Positions 1 through 7,892 are shown, counted from the stretch's first letter. The stretch is 64,000 nt of DNA from CAVVGB01 sp963747715 (GCA_963747715.1 CAVVGB010000003.1:62001-126000); one strand, 5' to 3'. Numbers and translations: made by a program. The notes: a model not told the origin generated them from the letters alone.

Positions 1-95
1 CAGTTGCCGCGAGAGAGACACCTCAGGCTGCGTCATCGGCAGACCCGCGTACCTGCTCAAGGCGTGGGCGGGGGATGCCGATTCCAAGCCGGTAA
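1..95 (+). other. Unresolved 3' end of an upstream reading frame
   Basis: Frame 3 is open from the window edge and ends in a TAA whose last base is the A of the pilC ATG (TAATG), as expected for a coupled upstream pilus gene. Codon-third-position GC is however better in frame 2, which is open straight into pilC. Either the upstream gene ends here with an indel nearby, or pilC starts further upstream. Too short to name. Confidence 0.25.
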
Positions 96-1300
96 TGGCG
101 TCCTACGGCTACACGGCGATCAACGCCTCCGGCCTCGAGCTGGACGGCGAGATCAACGCTCCCGACCAGGGCGCGGCGCGCGAGGCGCTCCGCGTCCGCG
201 GGCTGCTTGCGCTTTCGCTCACCGAGAAGCAGGCGAGCTCGAAGGGCATCCTGGCCGTCAAGAAGGTCAAGGCAAAGTCACTCCAGGTCTTCTCGCGCCA
301 GTTCGCCACGATGGTCGAGGCCGGCCTGAACGTCGTCACGGCTCTCCTGGTCCTCGAGGAGCAGACCGAGGACAAGAAGCTCGCCGCCGTCGTCAGCGAG
401 GTCCGCGCGGACGTCGAGGGCGGTCTCCTGCTCTCGCAGGCGCTAGCCCGCCACCCGAACATCTTCTCGCGGCTCTACGTCGCGATGGTGGAAGCGGGCG
501 AAGCCGCCGGCGTGCTCGACGTCGTGCTCGACCGCGTCGCGTTCCAGATCGAGAAGGACACGAAGATCAGGCGTCGCGTCAGGGGCGCGATGATGTATCC
601 GCTTATGGTCATGAGCTTCGCGACGCTCGTGCTCATCGGCATGCTGATGTTCCTCGTCCCGGTGTTCGTGAACATCTTCCAGCAGCTGGGCGGCGACCTT
701 CCGACGCTGACGAAGATCGTCCTGACGATGTCGAACATCCTTAAGGGCTACTTCTACATCATCTTTCCCGTCTGGGGCGGTCTCATCTTCGGCTTCTTCC
801 GCTACAAGAAGACGCCGCGCGGCAAGCGCATGTGGGACAAGTTCCGGCTCAAGCTTCCCGTTGGGATCGGCAAGGTCGTCCTCAAAGTCGGGATGGCGCG
901 CTTTTCGCGCACGCTCGCCACGCTCGTCGCGTCTGGCGTCGACATCATCCGCTCGCTCGAGATCACCGGACAGACCTCGGGCAACAGCCTCATCGAAGAG
1001 GCGACGCTGCACGTTCGCGAGCGCGTGCACCAGGGCGTCCCGATCGCCGTGCCGCTCGCGGAGAGCCCGATCTTTCCGCCGATGGTGGCGCACATGGTGC
1101 GCGTCGGCGAGGAAACCGGTGAGCTCGAGAAGATGCTCGAGAAGATCGCCGACTTTTACGAGGACGAGGTCGACACGTCGGTCGCCACGCTCACGTCGAT
1201 CATCGAGCCGCTCATGATGATCGGCGTCGGAATCATGGTCGGGATCATCATCATCTCGATGTACCTGCCCATGTTCAAGCTGCTCACGCTGATTCAGTAG
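95..1300 (+). CDS. pilC: Type IV pilus / type II secretion inner-membrane platform protein PilC (GspF family)
   Basis: PilC/GspF proteins form the inner-membrane platform on which the pilus assembly and retraction ATPases act. The 401-residue product has the usual length and the two repeated T2SF domains (about residues 65-190 and 270-395). Hydrophobic segments lie near 169-193, 215-237 and 370-395; the first domain contains the family-typical SRQFATMVEAGLNV and VEAGEAAGVLD stretches, the second MVRVGEETGELEKMLEKIADFYEDE split over adjacent helices. The ATG overlaps the preceding TAA, suggesting a pilB/pilT-pilC operon entering from the left. No pilin or prepilin peptidase gene follows, so this is the end of the pilus cluster. 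Family assignment is firm; secretion versus pilus use cannot be told from this gene alone. Confidence 0.93.
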   Translation: MASYGYTAINASGLELDGEINAPDQGAAREALRVRGLLALSLTEKQASSKGILAVKKVKAKSLQVFSRQFATMVEAGLNVVTALLVLEEQTEDKKLAAVVSEVRADVEGGLLLSQALARHPNIFSRLYVAMVEAGEAAGVLDVVLDRVAFQIEKDTKIRRRVRGAMMYPLMVMSFATLVLIGMLMFLVPVFVNIFQQLGGDLPTLTKIVLTMSNILKGYFYIIFPVWGGLIFGFFRYKKTPRGKRMWDKFRLKLPVGIGKVVLKVGMARFSRTLATLVASGVDIIRSLEITGQTSGNSLIEEATLHVRERVHQGVPIAVPLAESPIFPPMVAHMVRVGEETGELEKMLEKIADFYEDEVDTSVATLTSIIEPLMMIGVGIMVGIIIISMYLPMFKLLTLIQ

Positions 1301-1333
1301 CGCGAGCTCGGGTCGGCGAAAGCGAGCTTTGCT

Positions 1334-1558
1334 CTAGCGCGAGCGGGTGCCCGTCTTCTTGCGGGTCGCCTTCACCTTGGCCGTCTCGATGTGGACCGAG
1401 CCCGAAGCCGGCGCGAGAATGCTCTCGCGTCCGTCGTCCCAGCGCACGCGGTAGCGAGCCGGCTCCTGCTGCAGAACCTCCTCGATCACGCCCCCGCGCG
1501 CTGTGTGCGTGACGCCCTTGGGCTCGACCACGACACGGTCTCCCGTTTGCCCAGTCAT
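1334..1558 (-). CDS. DUF1918-family small protein
   Basis: A 74-residue basic protein beginning MTGQTGDRVVVEPKGVTHTA. The core GDRVVVEP...GVIEEV, YRVRWDDGRESILAP and a K/R-rich tail match the DUF1918 family, small SH3-like proteins common in actinomycetes and of unknown function. The same frame stays open upstream through the neighbouring MITE-like element, but that part resembles the element in its other copy, so the ATG at the DUF1918 boundary was chosen. No convincing Shine-Dalgarno is visible. It lies downstream of the transporter gene on the same strand with the element between them, so co-transcription is possible. Confidence 0.7.
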   Translation of the reverse strand: MTGQTGDRVVVEPKGVTHTARGGVIEEVLQQEPARYRVRWDDGRESILAPASGSVHIETAKVKATRKKTGTRSR

Positions 1559-1603
1559 CGCTTGCGAAGGATACGCCGCCGGGCGCCCGCGGGCAGCAGT
1601 CAT

Positions 1604-1768
1604 TAGGAGGGCTTGACGAAATACAGCCGATGCCGCCTGGCCGCGCTGGATCGCCGCGAATGCTGCGTCCTCGGCCGTACTTGAAATCAGTACGAACGCT
1701 CCCTGCGTCCGTTGCCTCGTGCCGCCCATCGCACCCAGTCGGCGAGCGAATTCCGCCAAACCCTCCTA
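1604..1768. mobile_element. MITE-like element, copy 1 (TA-flanked, terminal inverted repeats)
   Basis: The segment starts TAGGAGGGCTTGACGAA and ends TTCCGCCAAACCCTCCTA; the ends are imperfect inverted repeats of about 18 bp and both are bordered by TA, the target duplication typical of Tc1/mariner-IS630 type elements. It is roughly 90% identical by eye to 40177-40347. Internally it holds a hairpin (CGTACT...AGTACG) between the motifs GCGTCCTCGG and CTCCCTGCGTCC. It encodes no transposase. The right-hand TA plus the first element base form the TAG stop of the transporter gene on the minus strand. Confidence 0.75.
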
Positions 1769-2917
1769 GGCGGTGCGTGCTTCCGCTTCGCGGCCCAGGG
1801 CCCAGCGCAGGGCGCGAGCGAGCCACCAAAGGGCCAATCCGAGCGCGAGGGCCCACAAGAGGTTGACGGCGAAGCCGACCGCGCCGACGGTCAGCGCGAG
1901 CGCCCATCCCCACGCGCTGTCGAGGTCGCGCAGGAGCCCGATGTGGAGGATTCCGGCCGCTGCGAGGAGCGCCGCGAGGACCGGGAGAGGAAACGCCGGC
2001 AGGACCGCTCCGAGTCCCGCGCCCGCCGTGATCGCGACGATGAGGAGCGTCGCTCCCATCACGAGGGGCGCGCCCGCCGTGCGCGCGCCGAAGGAGTAGT
2101 GCGCCGTCAGGCCGCCCGCGCCGTGGCAGACGGGCATGCCGCTGATCGAGCCGGCGAACAGGTTGGCGACGCCGTACGTCGTGGCGAGGCTTCCCGGCCG
2201 CACGCGCTTGGCGCGGTCTCCGTAGTACACGCGCGCGGCGTCGGCCGGCGCGAGGCACGAGTTCGCGAACGACAGCGGCGCCTGGGGAAGGACGAGCACG
2301 GTGAAGGCGGTCGCCAGCGTCGCCGTGTTGAGCGACGGCACGACGAGCGCGGAGGGGCCGAAGGCGGCCTCGTCGGCAGCGAGGGCGAGCATCACGGCCA
2401 CCCCGCCCAGGACAAGGAGGAGTGACACGCCCGAGCGCTTGAACGCGAGAGCGACCACGAGGGCCGCTGCCGCGAGCGGAAGGGCCCAGCTCGGGTCGAG
2501 CGTGTACCCCTCGAATGCCGCGGGCGGGTCGGTGACGAGCCCCCACGCGATCTGCAGGAAGAGCAGGCCGACCGTCAGCTGCACACCGCGAATGAGGGCG
2601 CGCGGGAACGCGCGCGCAGCCAGGTCGAGCAGACCGAGGCGGCCGGCCGTGAAGAAGATCGCCCCGATCAGGAGCGCTCCGGCGGCGATCTCCTCGGCGC
2701 CGAGCCCTTCGGCGATCGCGATGGCGCCGAACGCCTTGAGCGGTTGCGCCGGCAGGGGAATTCCATAGATGAAGGCGTTGCCGAGGTAGAGCAGCGCGGC
2801 GGGAAGCAGCACCGCGGTTGGCGAGAGACCGTTGACGACGATCAGCGCGACCGCGATCGGAACCAGCACGCCGAGGTCGGCCACGGCCCCCGCGAGCTCC
2901 CGTCGGTCGAACCTCAC
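1766..2917 (-). CDS. Putative molybdate/sulfate transporter (MOT1/SulP-related membrane protein)
   Basis: The 383-residue protein is almost entirely hydrophobic with about ten to twelve predicted membrane spans. It opens with RRELAGAVADLGVLVPIAVAL and contains PLPAQPLKAFGAIAIAEGL, APLSFANSCLAPADAARVYY and a later GSISGMPVCHGAGGLTAHY, features of the bacterial MFS_MOT1 / molybdate-transporter branch near SulP. The expected role is import of molybdate or a similar oxyanion across the cytoplasmic membrane; the substrate is inferred from family only. The GTG start was chosen because codon usage and homology begin there; the open frame further upstream is antisense to the divergent MBL gene, only 18 bp away. 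Its TAG stop is formed at the edge of the MITE-like element. Confidence 0.72.
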   Translation of the reverse strand: MRFDRRELAGAVADLGVLVPIAVALIVVNGLSPTAVLLPAALLYLGNAFIYGIPLPAQPLKAFGAIAIAEGLGAEEIAAGALLIGAIFFTAGRLGLLDLAARAFPRALIRGVQLTVGLLFLQIAWGLVTDPPAAFEGYTLDPSWALPLAAAALVVALAFKRSGVSLLLVLGGVAVMLALAADEAAFGPSALVVPSLNTATLATAFTVLVLPQAPLSFANSCLAPADAARVYYGDRAKRVRPGSLATTYGVANLFAGSISGMPVCHGAGGLTAHYSFGARTAGAPLVMGATLLIVAITAGAGLGAVLPAFPLPVLAALLAAAGILHIGLLRDLDSAWGWALALTVGAVGFAVNLLWALALGLALWWLARALRWALGREAEARTA

Positions 2918-2935
2918 GCGCCTATCATTGCGGCG

Positions 2936-4320
2936 ATGTTCTTTCGGCAGGTGCTGCACGAGGACCTCGGCTGCGCCTCCTACGTGATCGCGGACGGCGG
3001 CGAGGCTGCTGTCGTCGACCCGAAGTGGGACATCGACGACTACCTCGCGCTCGCCGAAGAGCACGGCTTTCGCATCGCGCACGTCCTCGAGACGCACAAT
3101 CACGCCGACCACGTGTCCGGGAAGGGACGGCTGGGACGCGCCACCGGGGCGACGATCCATGTCCCCAAGGACGCGGGCGTCGAGTTCGAGCACGAGCCGC
3201 TCGCAGACGGCGATTCCGTCACCGTTGGCGAGGTCACCATCGCGGCGCTCTCGACGCCGGGCCACCGGCCGGAGCACACGTCCTACGTGATCGCCGACGC
3301 AAGCCGCGGCGGCGAGCCCTGGCTCGTTCTCACGCGGCGACTCACTGTTCGTCTGCAGACGTTGCCCGCCCCGACCTGGCCGTCGAGCCGGAAGAGGGCG
3401 CGAGGGGCCTCTTCACCTCGCTTCGCAAGCTCCTCGAGCTGGACGACTTCGCGGAGACGTGGCCGGGCCACATCGGCGGCTCGCTCTGCGGCGGCGCGGG
3501 GATGAGCGAGAAGCCCGGCTCGACGATCGGCTTCGAGCGCCGCTTCAATCTTCTCGCGCGCGAGAACGGACGAGGGCGCCTTCGTCCGCGCGCTCACCGA
3601 CAAGCTTGCTCCGCAGCCGCCGAACTTCAAGCGGATCGTCGAGCTCGAACCGCGGCCCGCTCCTGACGGAGGCGGCCGTGCTCGAGCCGCTCACAGCGCA
3701 GGCGGCCAAGGAGCGGCTCGACCAGGGCGCCGTCCTCGTGGACGGCCGCGAGCCGCGCGCCTTCGACGGTGCCCACGTTCCCGGCTCGCTCAACGTGACG
3801 ATGTCGAAGAGCGCCGTCGGAACGCGGGCCGCATGGGTGGTCGACCCCGAGAGCGACGTCCTGCTCACGGCGGGAAGCGACGAGGAGGCCGTCAGGCTCG
3901 GGCGCCTGCTCGAGGCGGTCGGCTTTCGCAACCTGGGCGGCTACGTCGTGGGCGGCATGAGCGCGTGGGGCGAGGCCGGCGCTCGAGGTCGCCTCGACCA
4001 CCGCGATCGACATCGAGACCCTCGCCGACCACGTGCGCTCGGAGGACGTGCTGCTGCTCGACGTCCGCGAGGACGACGAGTGGGAGGAGGGCCACGTCCC
4101 CGGTTCGGTGCACGTTCCGTACCACGAGCTCCGCGACGGCGTGCCGCAGGAGCTTCGCAACGGCGGGAAGCCGCTCGCGGTCGCGTGCTCGGCCGGAAAC
4201 CGGAGCTCGATCGCCGCCTCGTTGCTCGAGCGCGCCGGCGTCGCGAACGTCATCCACGTGGCCGAAGGGGGCGTGGCCGAGCTCGCCGACGAGGGCATAA
4301 AGCTCGAGAAAGGCGCCTAA
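2936..4320 (+). CDS. Metallo-beta-lactamase-fold sulfur dioxygenase-like protein with two rhodanese domains (five +1 frameshifts as sequenced)
   Basis: Read through five one-base shifts, this is a 459-residue protein. The N-terminal MBL domain has ETHNHADHVSG (HxHxDH metal site), STPGHRPEHTSY, GDSLFV and DVARPDLAVEP, and WPGHIGGSLCGGAG, typical of persulfide-dioxygenase/ETHE1-like enzymes. Rhodanese domain 1 (about residues 240-350) has DGREPRAFDGAHVPGSLNV but LTAGSDEE where the catalytic Cys loop should be, so it is probably inactive. Domain 2 ends with ACSAGNRSS, a proper active-site loop. Shifts fall near 3337, 3352, 3564, 3645 and 3983; each is fixed by removing one base, and the resulting length is a whole number of codons. 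It is either a recent pseudogene or a victim of sequence errors; reading-frame composition is intact throughout. It probably acts in sulfide/persulfide handling. Confidence 0.75.
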
Positions 4321-4357
4321 TCACGCTGTTTTTCGCTGCTACACTGCCAGACGGCGG

Positions 4358-4430
4358 GGCGGCGTAGCTCAGCGGTTAGAGCAGCGGAATCATAATCCGC
4401 GTGTCGGAGGTTCGAATCCTCCCGCCGCTA
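4358..4430 (+). tRNA. tRNA-Met (anticodon CAT)
   Basis: A full cloverleaf can be folded: acceptor GGCGGCG with CGCCGCT (first pair G-U), D arm GCTC...GAGC, anticodon stem GCGGA/TCCGC with loop ATCATAA, T arm GGAGG-TTCGAAT-CCTCC, discriminator A, no encoded CCA. The stem lacks the three G-C pairs of an initiator, so this is an elongator-type Met tRNA. A lysidine-modified Ile(CAT) tRNA is not excluded by sequence alone. It sits 37 bp upstream of rpmG. Confidence 0.93.
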
Positions 4431-4467
4431 TCTTTTGGGGTCACAAACCGCGGAGAAGACTTAAGAA

Positions 4468-4629
4468 ATGGCAACCGGAGTACGAGTAGGGATCACGCTC
4501 GCCTGCACTGAGTGCAAGCGACGCAACTACCAGACGAACAAGTCGAAGCGGAACACGCCCGACCGGTTCGAGGTGAAGAAATACTGCCGCTGGTGCGGTA
4601 GGCATACGCCCCACCGCGAGACCCGCTGA
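4468..4629 (+). CDS. rpmG: 50S ribosomal protein L33
   Basis: The 53-residue protein MATGVRVGITLACTECKRR... carries the two CxxC pairs (CTEC and CRWC) of zinc-binding L33, with NYQTNKSKRN and RHTPHRETR flanking. L33 is a small protein of the large ribosomal subunit near the E site. The length matches the family. It follows the tRNA and its TGA overlaps the secE ATG (ATGA), the usual tRNA-rpmG-secE-nusG arrangement. A second, zinc-free L33 paralogue may exist elsewhere; none is in this window. Confidence 0.95.
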   Translation: MATGVRVGITLACTECKRRNYQTNKSKRNTPDRFEVKKYCRWCGRHTPHRETR

Positions 4630-4958
4630 TGGCCCGTCCGTCCCGCACCCGCCGCAAGCGCAGCGCCGACTACCAGGCTCCCGCCTCCGCGGATCGCGCG
4701 CGCTCGCGCAGGCGCGAGATCAAGCCCGTCGGCCAGCCGAAGAGCCAGGCCGGCGTCCAGCGGGAACGCCGGGGCGGCTTCCGCGCCTTCGTCGGAGAGT
4801 CCGCCGCCGAGCTGAAGAAGGTCGAGTGGCCGGGGCGCCGCCAGCTCTTCTCCGCCACCGTCGTCGTCATCATCGCCGTCGCGGTCGTCGGCGCCTACCT
4901 GTACGTCGCCGACCTCGCGCTCTCGCGCTTCGTTCGGGACGTCCTCCTCAACCTCTAG
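4629..4958 (+). CDS. secE: Preprotein translocase subunit SecE
   Basis: SecE clamps SecY in the Sec translocon. The 109-residue product has a long basic N-terminal arm (about residues 1-55, rich in R, K, Q), the conserved amphipathic segment FVGESAAELKKVEWPGRRQL and one membrane span (about 78-97), the single-span form usual in Gram-positive bacteria. The arm is longer than in minimal SecE proteins. Start and stop are tied to rpmG and, seven bases on, nusG. Its partner SecY is encoded about 29 kb downstream in the same strand block. Confidence 0.94.
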   Translation: MARPSRTRRKRSADYQAPASADRARSRRREIKPVGQPKSQAGVQRERRGGFRAFVGESAAELKKVEWPGRRQLFSATVVVIIAVAVVGAYLYVADLALSRFVRDVLLNL

Positions 4959-4965
4959 GCGCCAC

Positions 4966-5496
4966 ATGTTCCGCTGGTACGTGATCAACACCTACTCCGG
5001 GCACGAGAACAAGGTCAAGACGAACCTCGAGCACCGCATCGTCTCGATGAACCAGCAGCCGCGCTTCCGCCGCGTGATCGTCCCGACCGAGCAGATCGTG
5101 GAGACGAAGGACGGCCAGAAGGTCCAGACCGAGAAGCGTGTGCTGCCCGGCTACGTCCTCGTCAACATGGACATGTCCGACGAGGCGTGGACGGTGGTCA
5201 AGAACACGCCCGGTGTGACGGGCTTCGTCGGCTCGGCGAACAAGCCGGTGCCGCTCTCGCAGCCCGAGGTCGACCGCATCCTCCATACCGCCGTCGGCGC
5301 CGCCGATCGCCCGCGCGCTCTGGCCGACTTCGAGCTCGGCGAGTCGGTGAAGGTGACGTCGGGCCCGCTGTCCGACTTCGACGGCGACATCGTCGACGTG
5401 AACGCCGACCAGCAGAAGCTTAAGGTGCTCGTCAACATCTTCGAGCGCCAGGTCCCCGTCGAGCTCAGCTTCGACCAGGTAAAGAAGATCGACTAA
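4966..5496 (+). CDS. nusG: Transcription termination/antitermination factor NusG
   Basis: NusG binds the clamp of RNA polymerase and couples transcription to Rho or the ribosome. The 176-residue protein shows the NGN domain from WYVINTYSGHENKVK through LPGYVLVNM and TPGVTGFVG, then the KOW domain from GESVKVTSGPLSDFDGDI to QVPVELSFDQVKKID. No extra domain 3 insertion is present and the N-terminal extension common in high-GC actinomycetes is absent. The TAA overlaps the rplK ATG. Confidence 0.97.
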   Translation: MFRWYVINTYSGHENKVKTNLEHRIVSMNQQPRFRRVIVPTEQIVETKDGQKVQTEKRVLPGYVLVNMDMSDEAWTVVKNTPGVTGFVGSANKPVPLSQPEVDRILHTAVGAADRPRALADFELGESVKVTSGPLSDFDGDIVDVNADQQKLKVLVNIFERQVPVELSFDQVKKID

Positions 5497-5924
5497 TGGC
5501 CAAGAAGATCCTCACCGTCATCAAGCTCCAGATCCCCGGCGGGCAGGCAAACCCCGCTCCGCCGGTCGGCCCCGCGCTCGGCCAGCACGGCGTCAACATC
5601 ATGGAGTTCTGCAAGGCCTTCAACGCGCAGACGCAGGAGGCCGGCGGCCGCATCACACCAGTCGAGATCACGGTCTTCGAGGACCGCTCCTTCACCTTCA
5701 TCACGAAGACGCCGCCTGCCGCCGTCCTCATCAAGGAGGCGCTCGGCCTCGACAAGGGCTCGGGCGAGCCGAATCGCACGAAGGTGGGCATGCTCTCGCG
5801 CGCGCAGGTGCGCCAGATCGCTGAGACGAAGCTCGTCGACCTGAATGCCCGCGACGTCGATCAGGCCATGCGAATCGTGGAGGGGACGGCGCGCTCGATG
5901 GGAGTGGAGGTAGCAAGGGTATGA
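5496..5924 (+). CDS. rplK: 50S ribosomal protein L11
   Basis: L11 forms the GTPase-associated centre with L10/L12 and 23S rRNA. The 142-residue product has the Pro-rich N-terminal signature IPGGQANPAPPVGPALGQHG and the rRNA-binding C-terminal domain with AQVRQIAETKLVDLNA and RSMGVEV. Length is standard. ATGA overlap with rplA indicates translational coupling. Confidence 0.98.
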   Translation: MAKKILTVIKLQIPGGQANPAPPVGPALGQHGVNIMEFCKAFNAQTQEAGGRITPVEITVFEDRSFTFITKTPPAAVLIKEALGLDKGSGEPNRTKVGMLSRAQVRQIAETKLVDLNARDVDQAMRIVEGTARSMGVEVARV

Positions 5925-6652
5925 CCCAGCACGGCAAGCGCTATCGGCAGGGACGCGGGACGATCGACCGCGAGAGCGTCTATTCGCCGCTCGAGGCCGT
6001 CCGGCTCGTCAAGGAGCTCCCGGACGCCAAGTTCGACGAGACGGTCGAGCTGCACTTCAACCTCGGCCTGAACGTGCGCCACGCTGAGCAGCAGCTCCGC
6101 GGCACGCTCATGCTCCCGCACGGGACGGGCAAGGAGATGACGGTCGCCGTCTTCGCGGAGGGCGAAAAGGCGAAGGAGGCCCAGGACGCCGGCGCAGACG
6201 TGGTCGGCGCCGCCGACCTCGCGGCCAAGATCGAGGGCGGCTTCGACGAGTTCGACGTCGCCGTCGCAACGCCGGACATGATGGGAACGGTCGGAAAGCT
6301 CGGCCGCATTCTCGGCCCGCGCGGCAAGATGCCGAACCCGAAGGCCGGGACGGTCACGTTCGACGTGGGCAAGGCCGTCCGCGACGCCAAGGCCGGCAAG
6401 CTCGAGTACCGCACGGACCGCGGCGCCAACGTCCATCTGCTGATCGGGAAGAAGAGCTTCAGCGAGCGCCAGCTGCTCGAGAACTACGCGACGATCCTCG
6501 AGGAGATCGTCCGGGCCAAGCCGTCGGCCGCCAAGGGCCGTTACATCCGGACGATCACCCTGACGACGTCGATGGGCCCGGGGGTACGCATCGACCCGGC
6601 CAAGACGCGAGGTATCGTGGAGGAGTTGGAGGAGGCCGTAGCGGCCGCATAG
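5921..6652 (+). CDS. rplA: 50S ribosomal protein L1
   Basis: L1 builds the mobile stalk that guides deacylated tRNA out of the ribosome and in many bacteria represses its own operon. The 243-residue product contains GRGTIDRESVYSPLEAVRLVK, the FNLGLN and LPHGTGK segments, LGRILGPRGKMPNPKAGTVT split across the usual hinge, and a C-terminal VRIDPAK. It has about ten extra residues at the N terminus (MTQHGKRYRQG) relative to minimal L1. It ends the rplK-rplA pair; an untranslated leader follows before rplJ. Confidence 0.97.
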   Translation: MTQHGKRYRQGRGTIDRESVYSPLEAVRLVKELPDAKFDETVELHFNLGLNVRHAEQQLRGTLMLPHGTGKEMTVAVFAEGEKAKEAQDAGADVVGAADLAAKIEGGFDEFDVAVATPDMMGTVGKLGRILGPRGKMPNPKAGTVTFDVGKAVRDAKAGKLEYRTDRGANVHLLIGKKSFSERQLLENYATILEEIVRAKPSAAKGRYIRTITLTTSMGPGVRIDPAKTRGIVEELEEAVAAA

Positions 6653-6794
6653 AACGCCAGCACAGCCCGTCGCCACAGACAGCCGGCAGCGTCGGAAGAC
6701 GCGGAAGTCCAGCCGAGGCGGCCGAGAAAGAGCGTCACCTCTTTGCTCGCGCCCGCCCGGAAGGCGGGCGTGAAACGTTCAAGGAGGTGATGAA
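6653..6794 (+). promoter_or_regulatory. Ribosomal protein L10 leader (rplJL autoregulatory region)
   Basis: This 142-nt gap between rplA and rplJ occupies the standard position of the L10 leader RNA, where L10(L12)4 binds to repress rplJL. It contains several potential helices, the clearest GCCCGCC-ggaa-GGCGGGC near 6757-6774, and a good ribosome-binding site (AAGGAGGTGA) just before the GTG start. The assignment rests on position and structure potential, not on a covariance search. Confidence 0.55.
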
Positions 6795-7326
6795 GTGCTG
6801 AGAAAAGACAAGGAGCGGATCGTCGGCGACATCGCCGAGCGCTTGCGCTCCTCGGAAACCCTCATCGTCGCCGATTACCGCGGGCCTCTCGATGACCGAG
6901 ATCGACGAGGTCCGCACGAAGCTGCTCGACCACGGCGCACGTTTCTCCGTGGTCAAGAACACGCTGACGAGACGCGCCGCCGAGGAGGCAGGGATCAAGG
7001 ACCTGCTGGAGCTCCTCGAAGGCCCGACGGCGATCGCCTTCGTCCAGGAGGGCGACATGGTTGCGGTCGCCAAGACCCTGAGCGACACGGCCCGCGAGAC
7101 GAAGGTGCTCTCGATCAAGGGCGGGATCCTGCAAGGCCAGCCGATGACGGCCGAGCAGGTGCGCGACCTCGCGAAGCTGCCGCCGGTCGAGGTGCTGCAA
7201 GGCCGGACGCTCGGGATCGTCATCGCCCCACTGCACGCCTTCGTCGGGCTGGTGGGAGCGCCGCTCAGAGACTTGGTCGGAATTATCGACGCGAGAACAC
7301 GACAACTGCAAGCGCAGGAGGGATAG
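6795..7326 (+). CDS. rplJ: 50S ribosomal protein L10 (one +1 frameshift as sequenced)
   Basis: L10 anchors the L7/L12 dimers in the ribosomal stalk. The frame starts at GTG with LRKDKERIVGDIAERLRSS and VADYRG, then needs removal of one base in the GGGCC run near 6887 to continue LSMTEIDEVRTKLL, ARFSVVKNTLTRRA and the C-terminal L12-binding helix. Corrected length is 176 residues, normal for L10. The gene is essential, so the extra base is most likely a sequence error. The stop abuts the rplL start with no gap. Confidence 0.93.
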
Positions 7327-7722
7327 ATGGCTGCAAGCAAGGTTGACAAGGCTCTCGACGACATCGAGAAGTGGACCGTCCTCGAGCTCGTCGAGTTCAC
7401 GAAGAAGGCTGAGGAACGCTGGGGCGTGACCGCGGCCGCACCGGTGGCGGTGGCGGCTCCGGGCGCGGCTCCCGCCGGCGGTGACGGCGCCGGGGCTGCT
7501 GCCGAGGAGCAGACCGCGTTCGACGTCGTCCTGTCGGGTGCCGGCGACAAGAAGATCCAGGTGATCAAGGTCGTCCGCGCGCTCACGAACCTCGGGCTGA
7601 AGGAGGCCAAGGACCTCGTCGACTCGGCGCCGAAGCCGGTCAAGGAGGGCGTGACCCGCGAAGAGGCCGACCAGATGAAGGCCCAGCTCGAAGAGGCGGG
7701 TGCGGCCGTAGAGGTCAAATAA
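7327..7722 (+). CDS. rplL: 50S ribosomal protein L7/L12
   Basis: L7/L12 recruits translation factors to the ribosome. The 131-residue protein has the N-terminal dimerisation domain (VDKALDDIEKWTVLELVEFTKK), an Ala/Gly/Pro hinge at about residues 37-62, and the C-terminal domain TAFDVVLSGAGDKKIQVIKV...LGLKEAKDLVDSAPKPVKEG. An intrinsic terminator follows 50 bases on, so the transcription unit can end here before the inserted secreted-protein gene. Confidence 0.97.
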   Translation: MAASKVDKALDDIEKWTVLELVEFTKKAEERWGVTAAAPVAVAAPGAAPAGGDGAGAAAEEQTAFDVVLSGAGDKKIQVIKVVRALTNLGLKEAKDLVDSAPKPVKEGVTREEADQMKAQLEEAGAAVEVK

Positions 7723-7770
7723 CCCTGTAGGGGCCGGGCTTGCCGGGCCCGCGAAGGGCCAGTAACTCGT

Positions 7771-7800
7771 GAGGGGGAGCTCCGGCTCCCCCTTCTTGTT
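7771..7800 (+). terminator. Intrinsic terminator after rplL
   Basis: An eight-base-pair stem GGGGGAGC-tccg-GCTCCCCC is followed directly by the T-rich run TTCTTGTT. It lies between rplL and the secreted-protein gene and would separate rplJL from the genes downstream. Confidence 0.8.
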
Positions 7801-7846
7801 GATATTTCGGCAGGGCGCACAAGAGACGGCCGCCCCGAGCGTCTAG

Positions 7847-7892
7847 GCCATTACGACCACAGTCTCCCGACTGGAGGGATCCAGGTAATGGC
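7847..7892 (+). promoter_or_regulatory. Candidate RNA structure hiding the start codon and ribosome-binding site
   Basis: GCCATTAC at 7847-7854 is a perfect inverted repeat of GTAATGGC at 7885-7892, and the second arm contains the ATG of the next gene. Between the arms lies a small hairpin CAGTC-tccc-GACTG, whose distal arm abuts the Shine-Dalgarno GGAGGG. Folded, both the SD and the AUG would be masked. No known riboswitch class was recognised. Confidence 0.45.

Noticed and set aside
1559..1759. N-terminal extension of the DUF1918 protein through the MITE-like element
   Set aside because: The extension is translated element sequence also seen at the other copy, and DUF1918 homology begins at the internal ATG.
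2918..3277. N-terminal extension of the transporter protein
   Set aside because: It is antisense to the MBL domain and hydrophilic; transporter homology starts at the GTG at 2917.
7723..7850. A known riboswitch upstream of the acidic secreted protein
   Set aside because: No c-di-GMP, c-di-AMP, cobalamin or other recognised consensus could be matched; only the local inverted repeats are supported.
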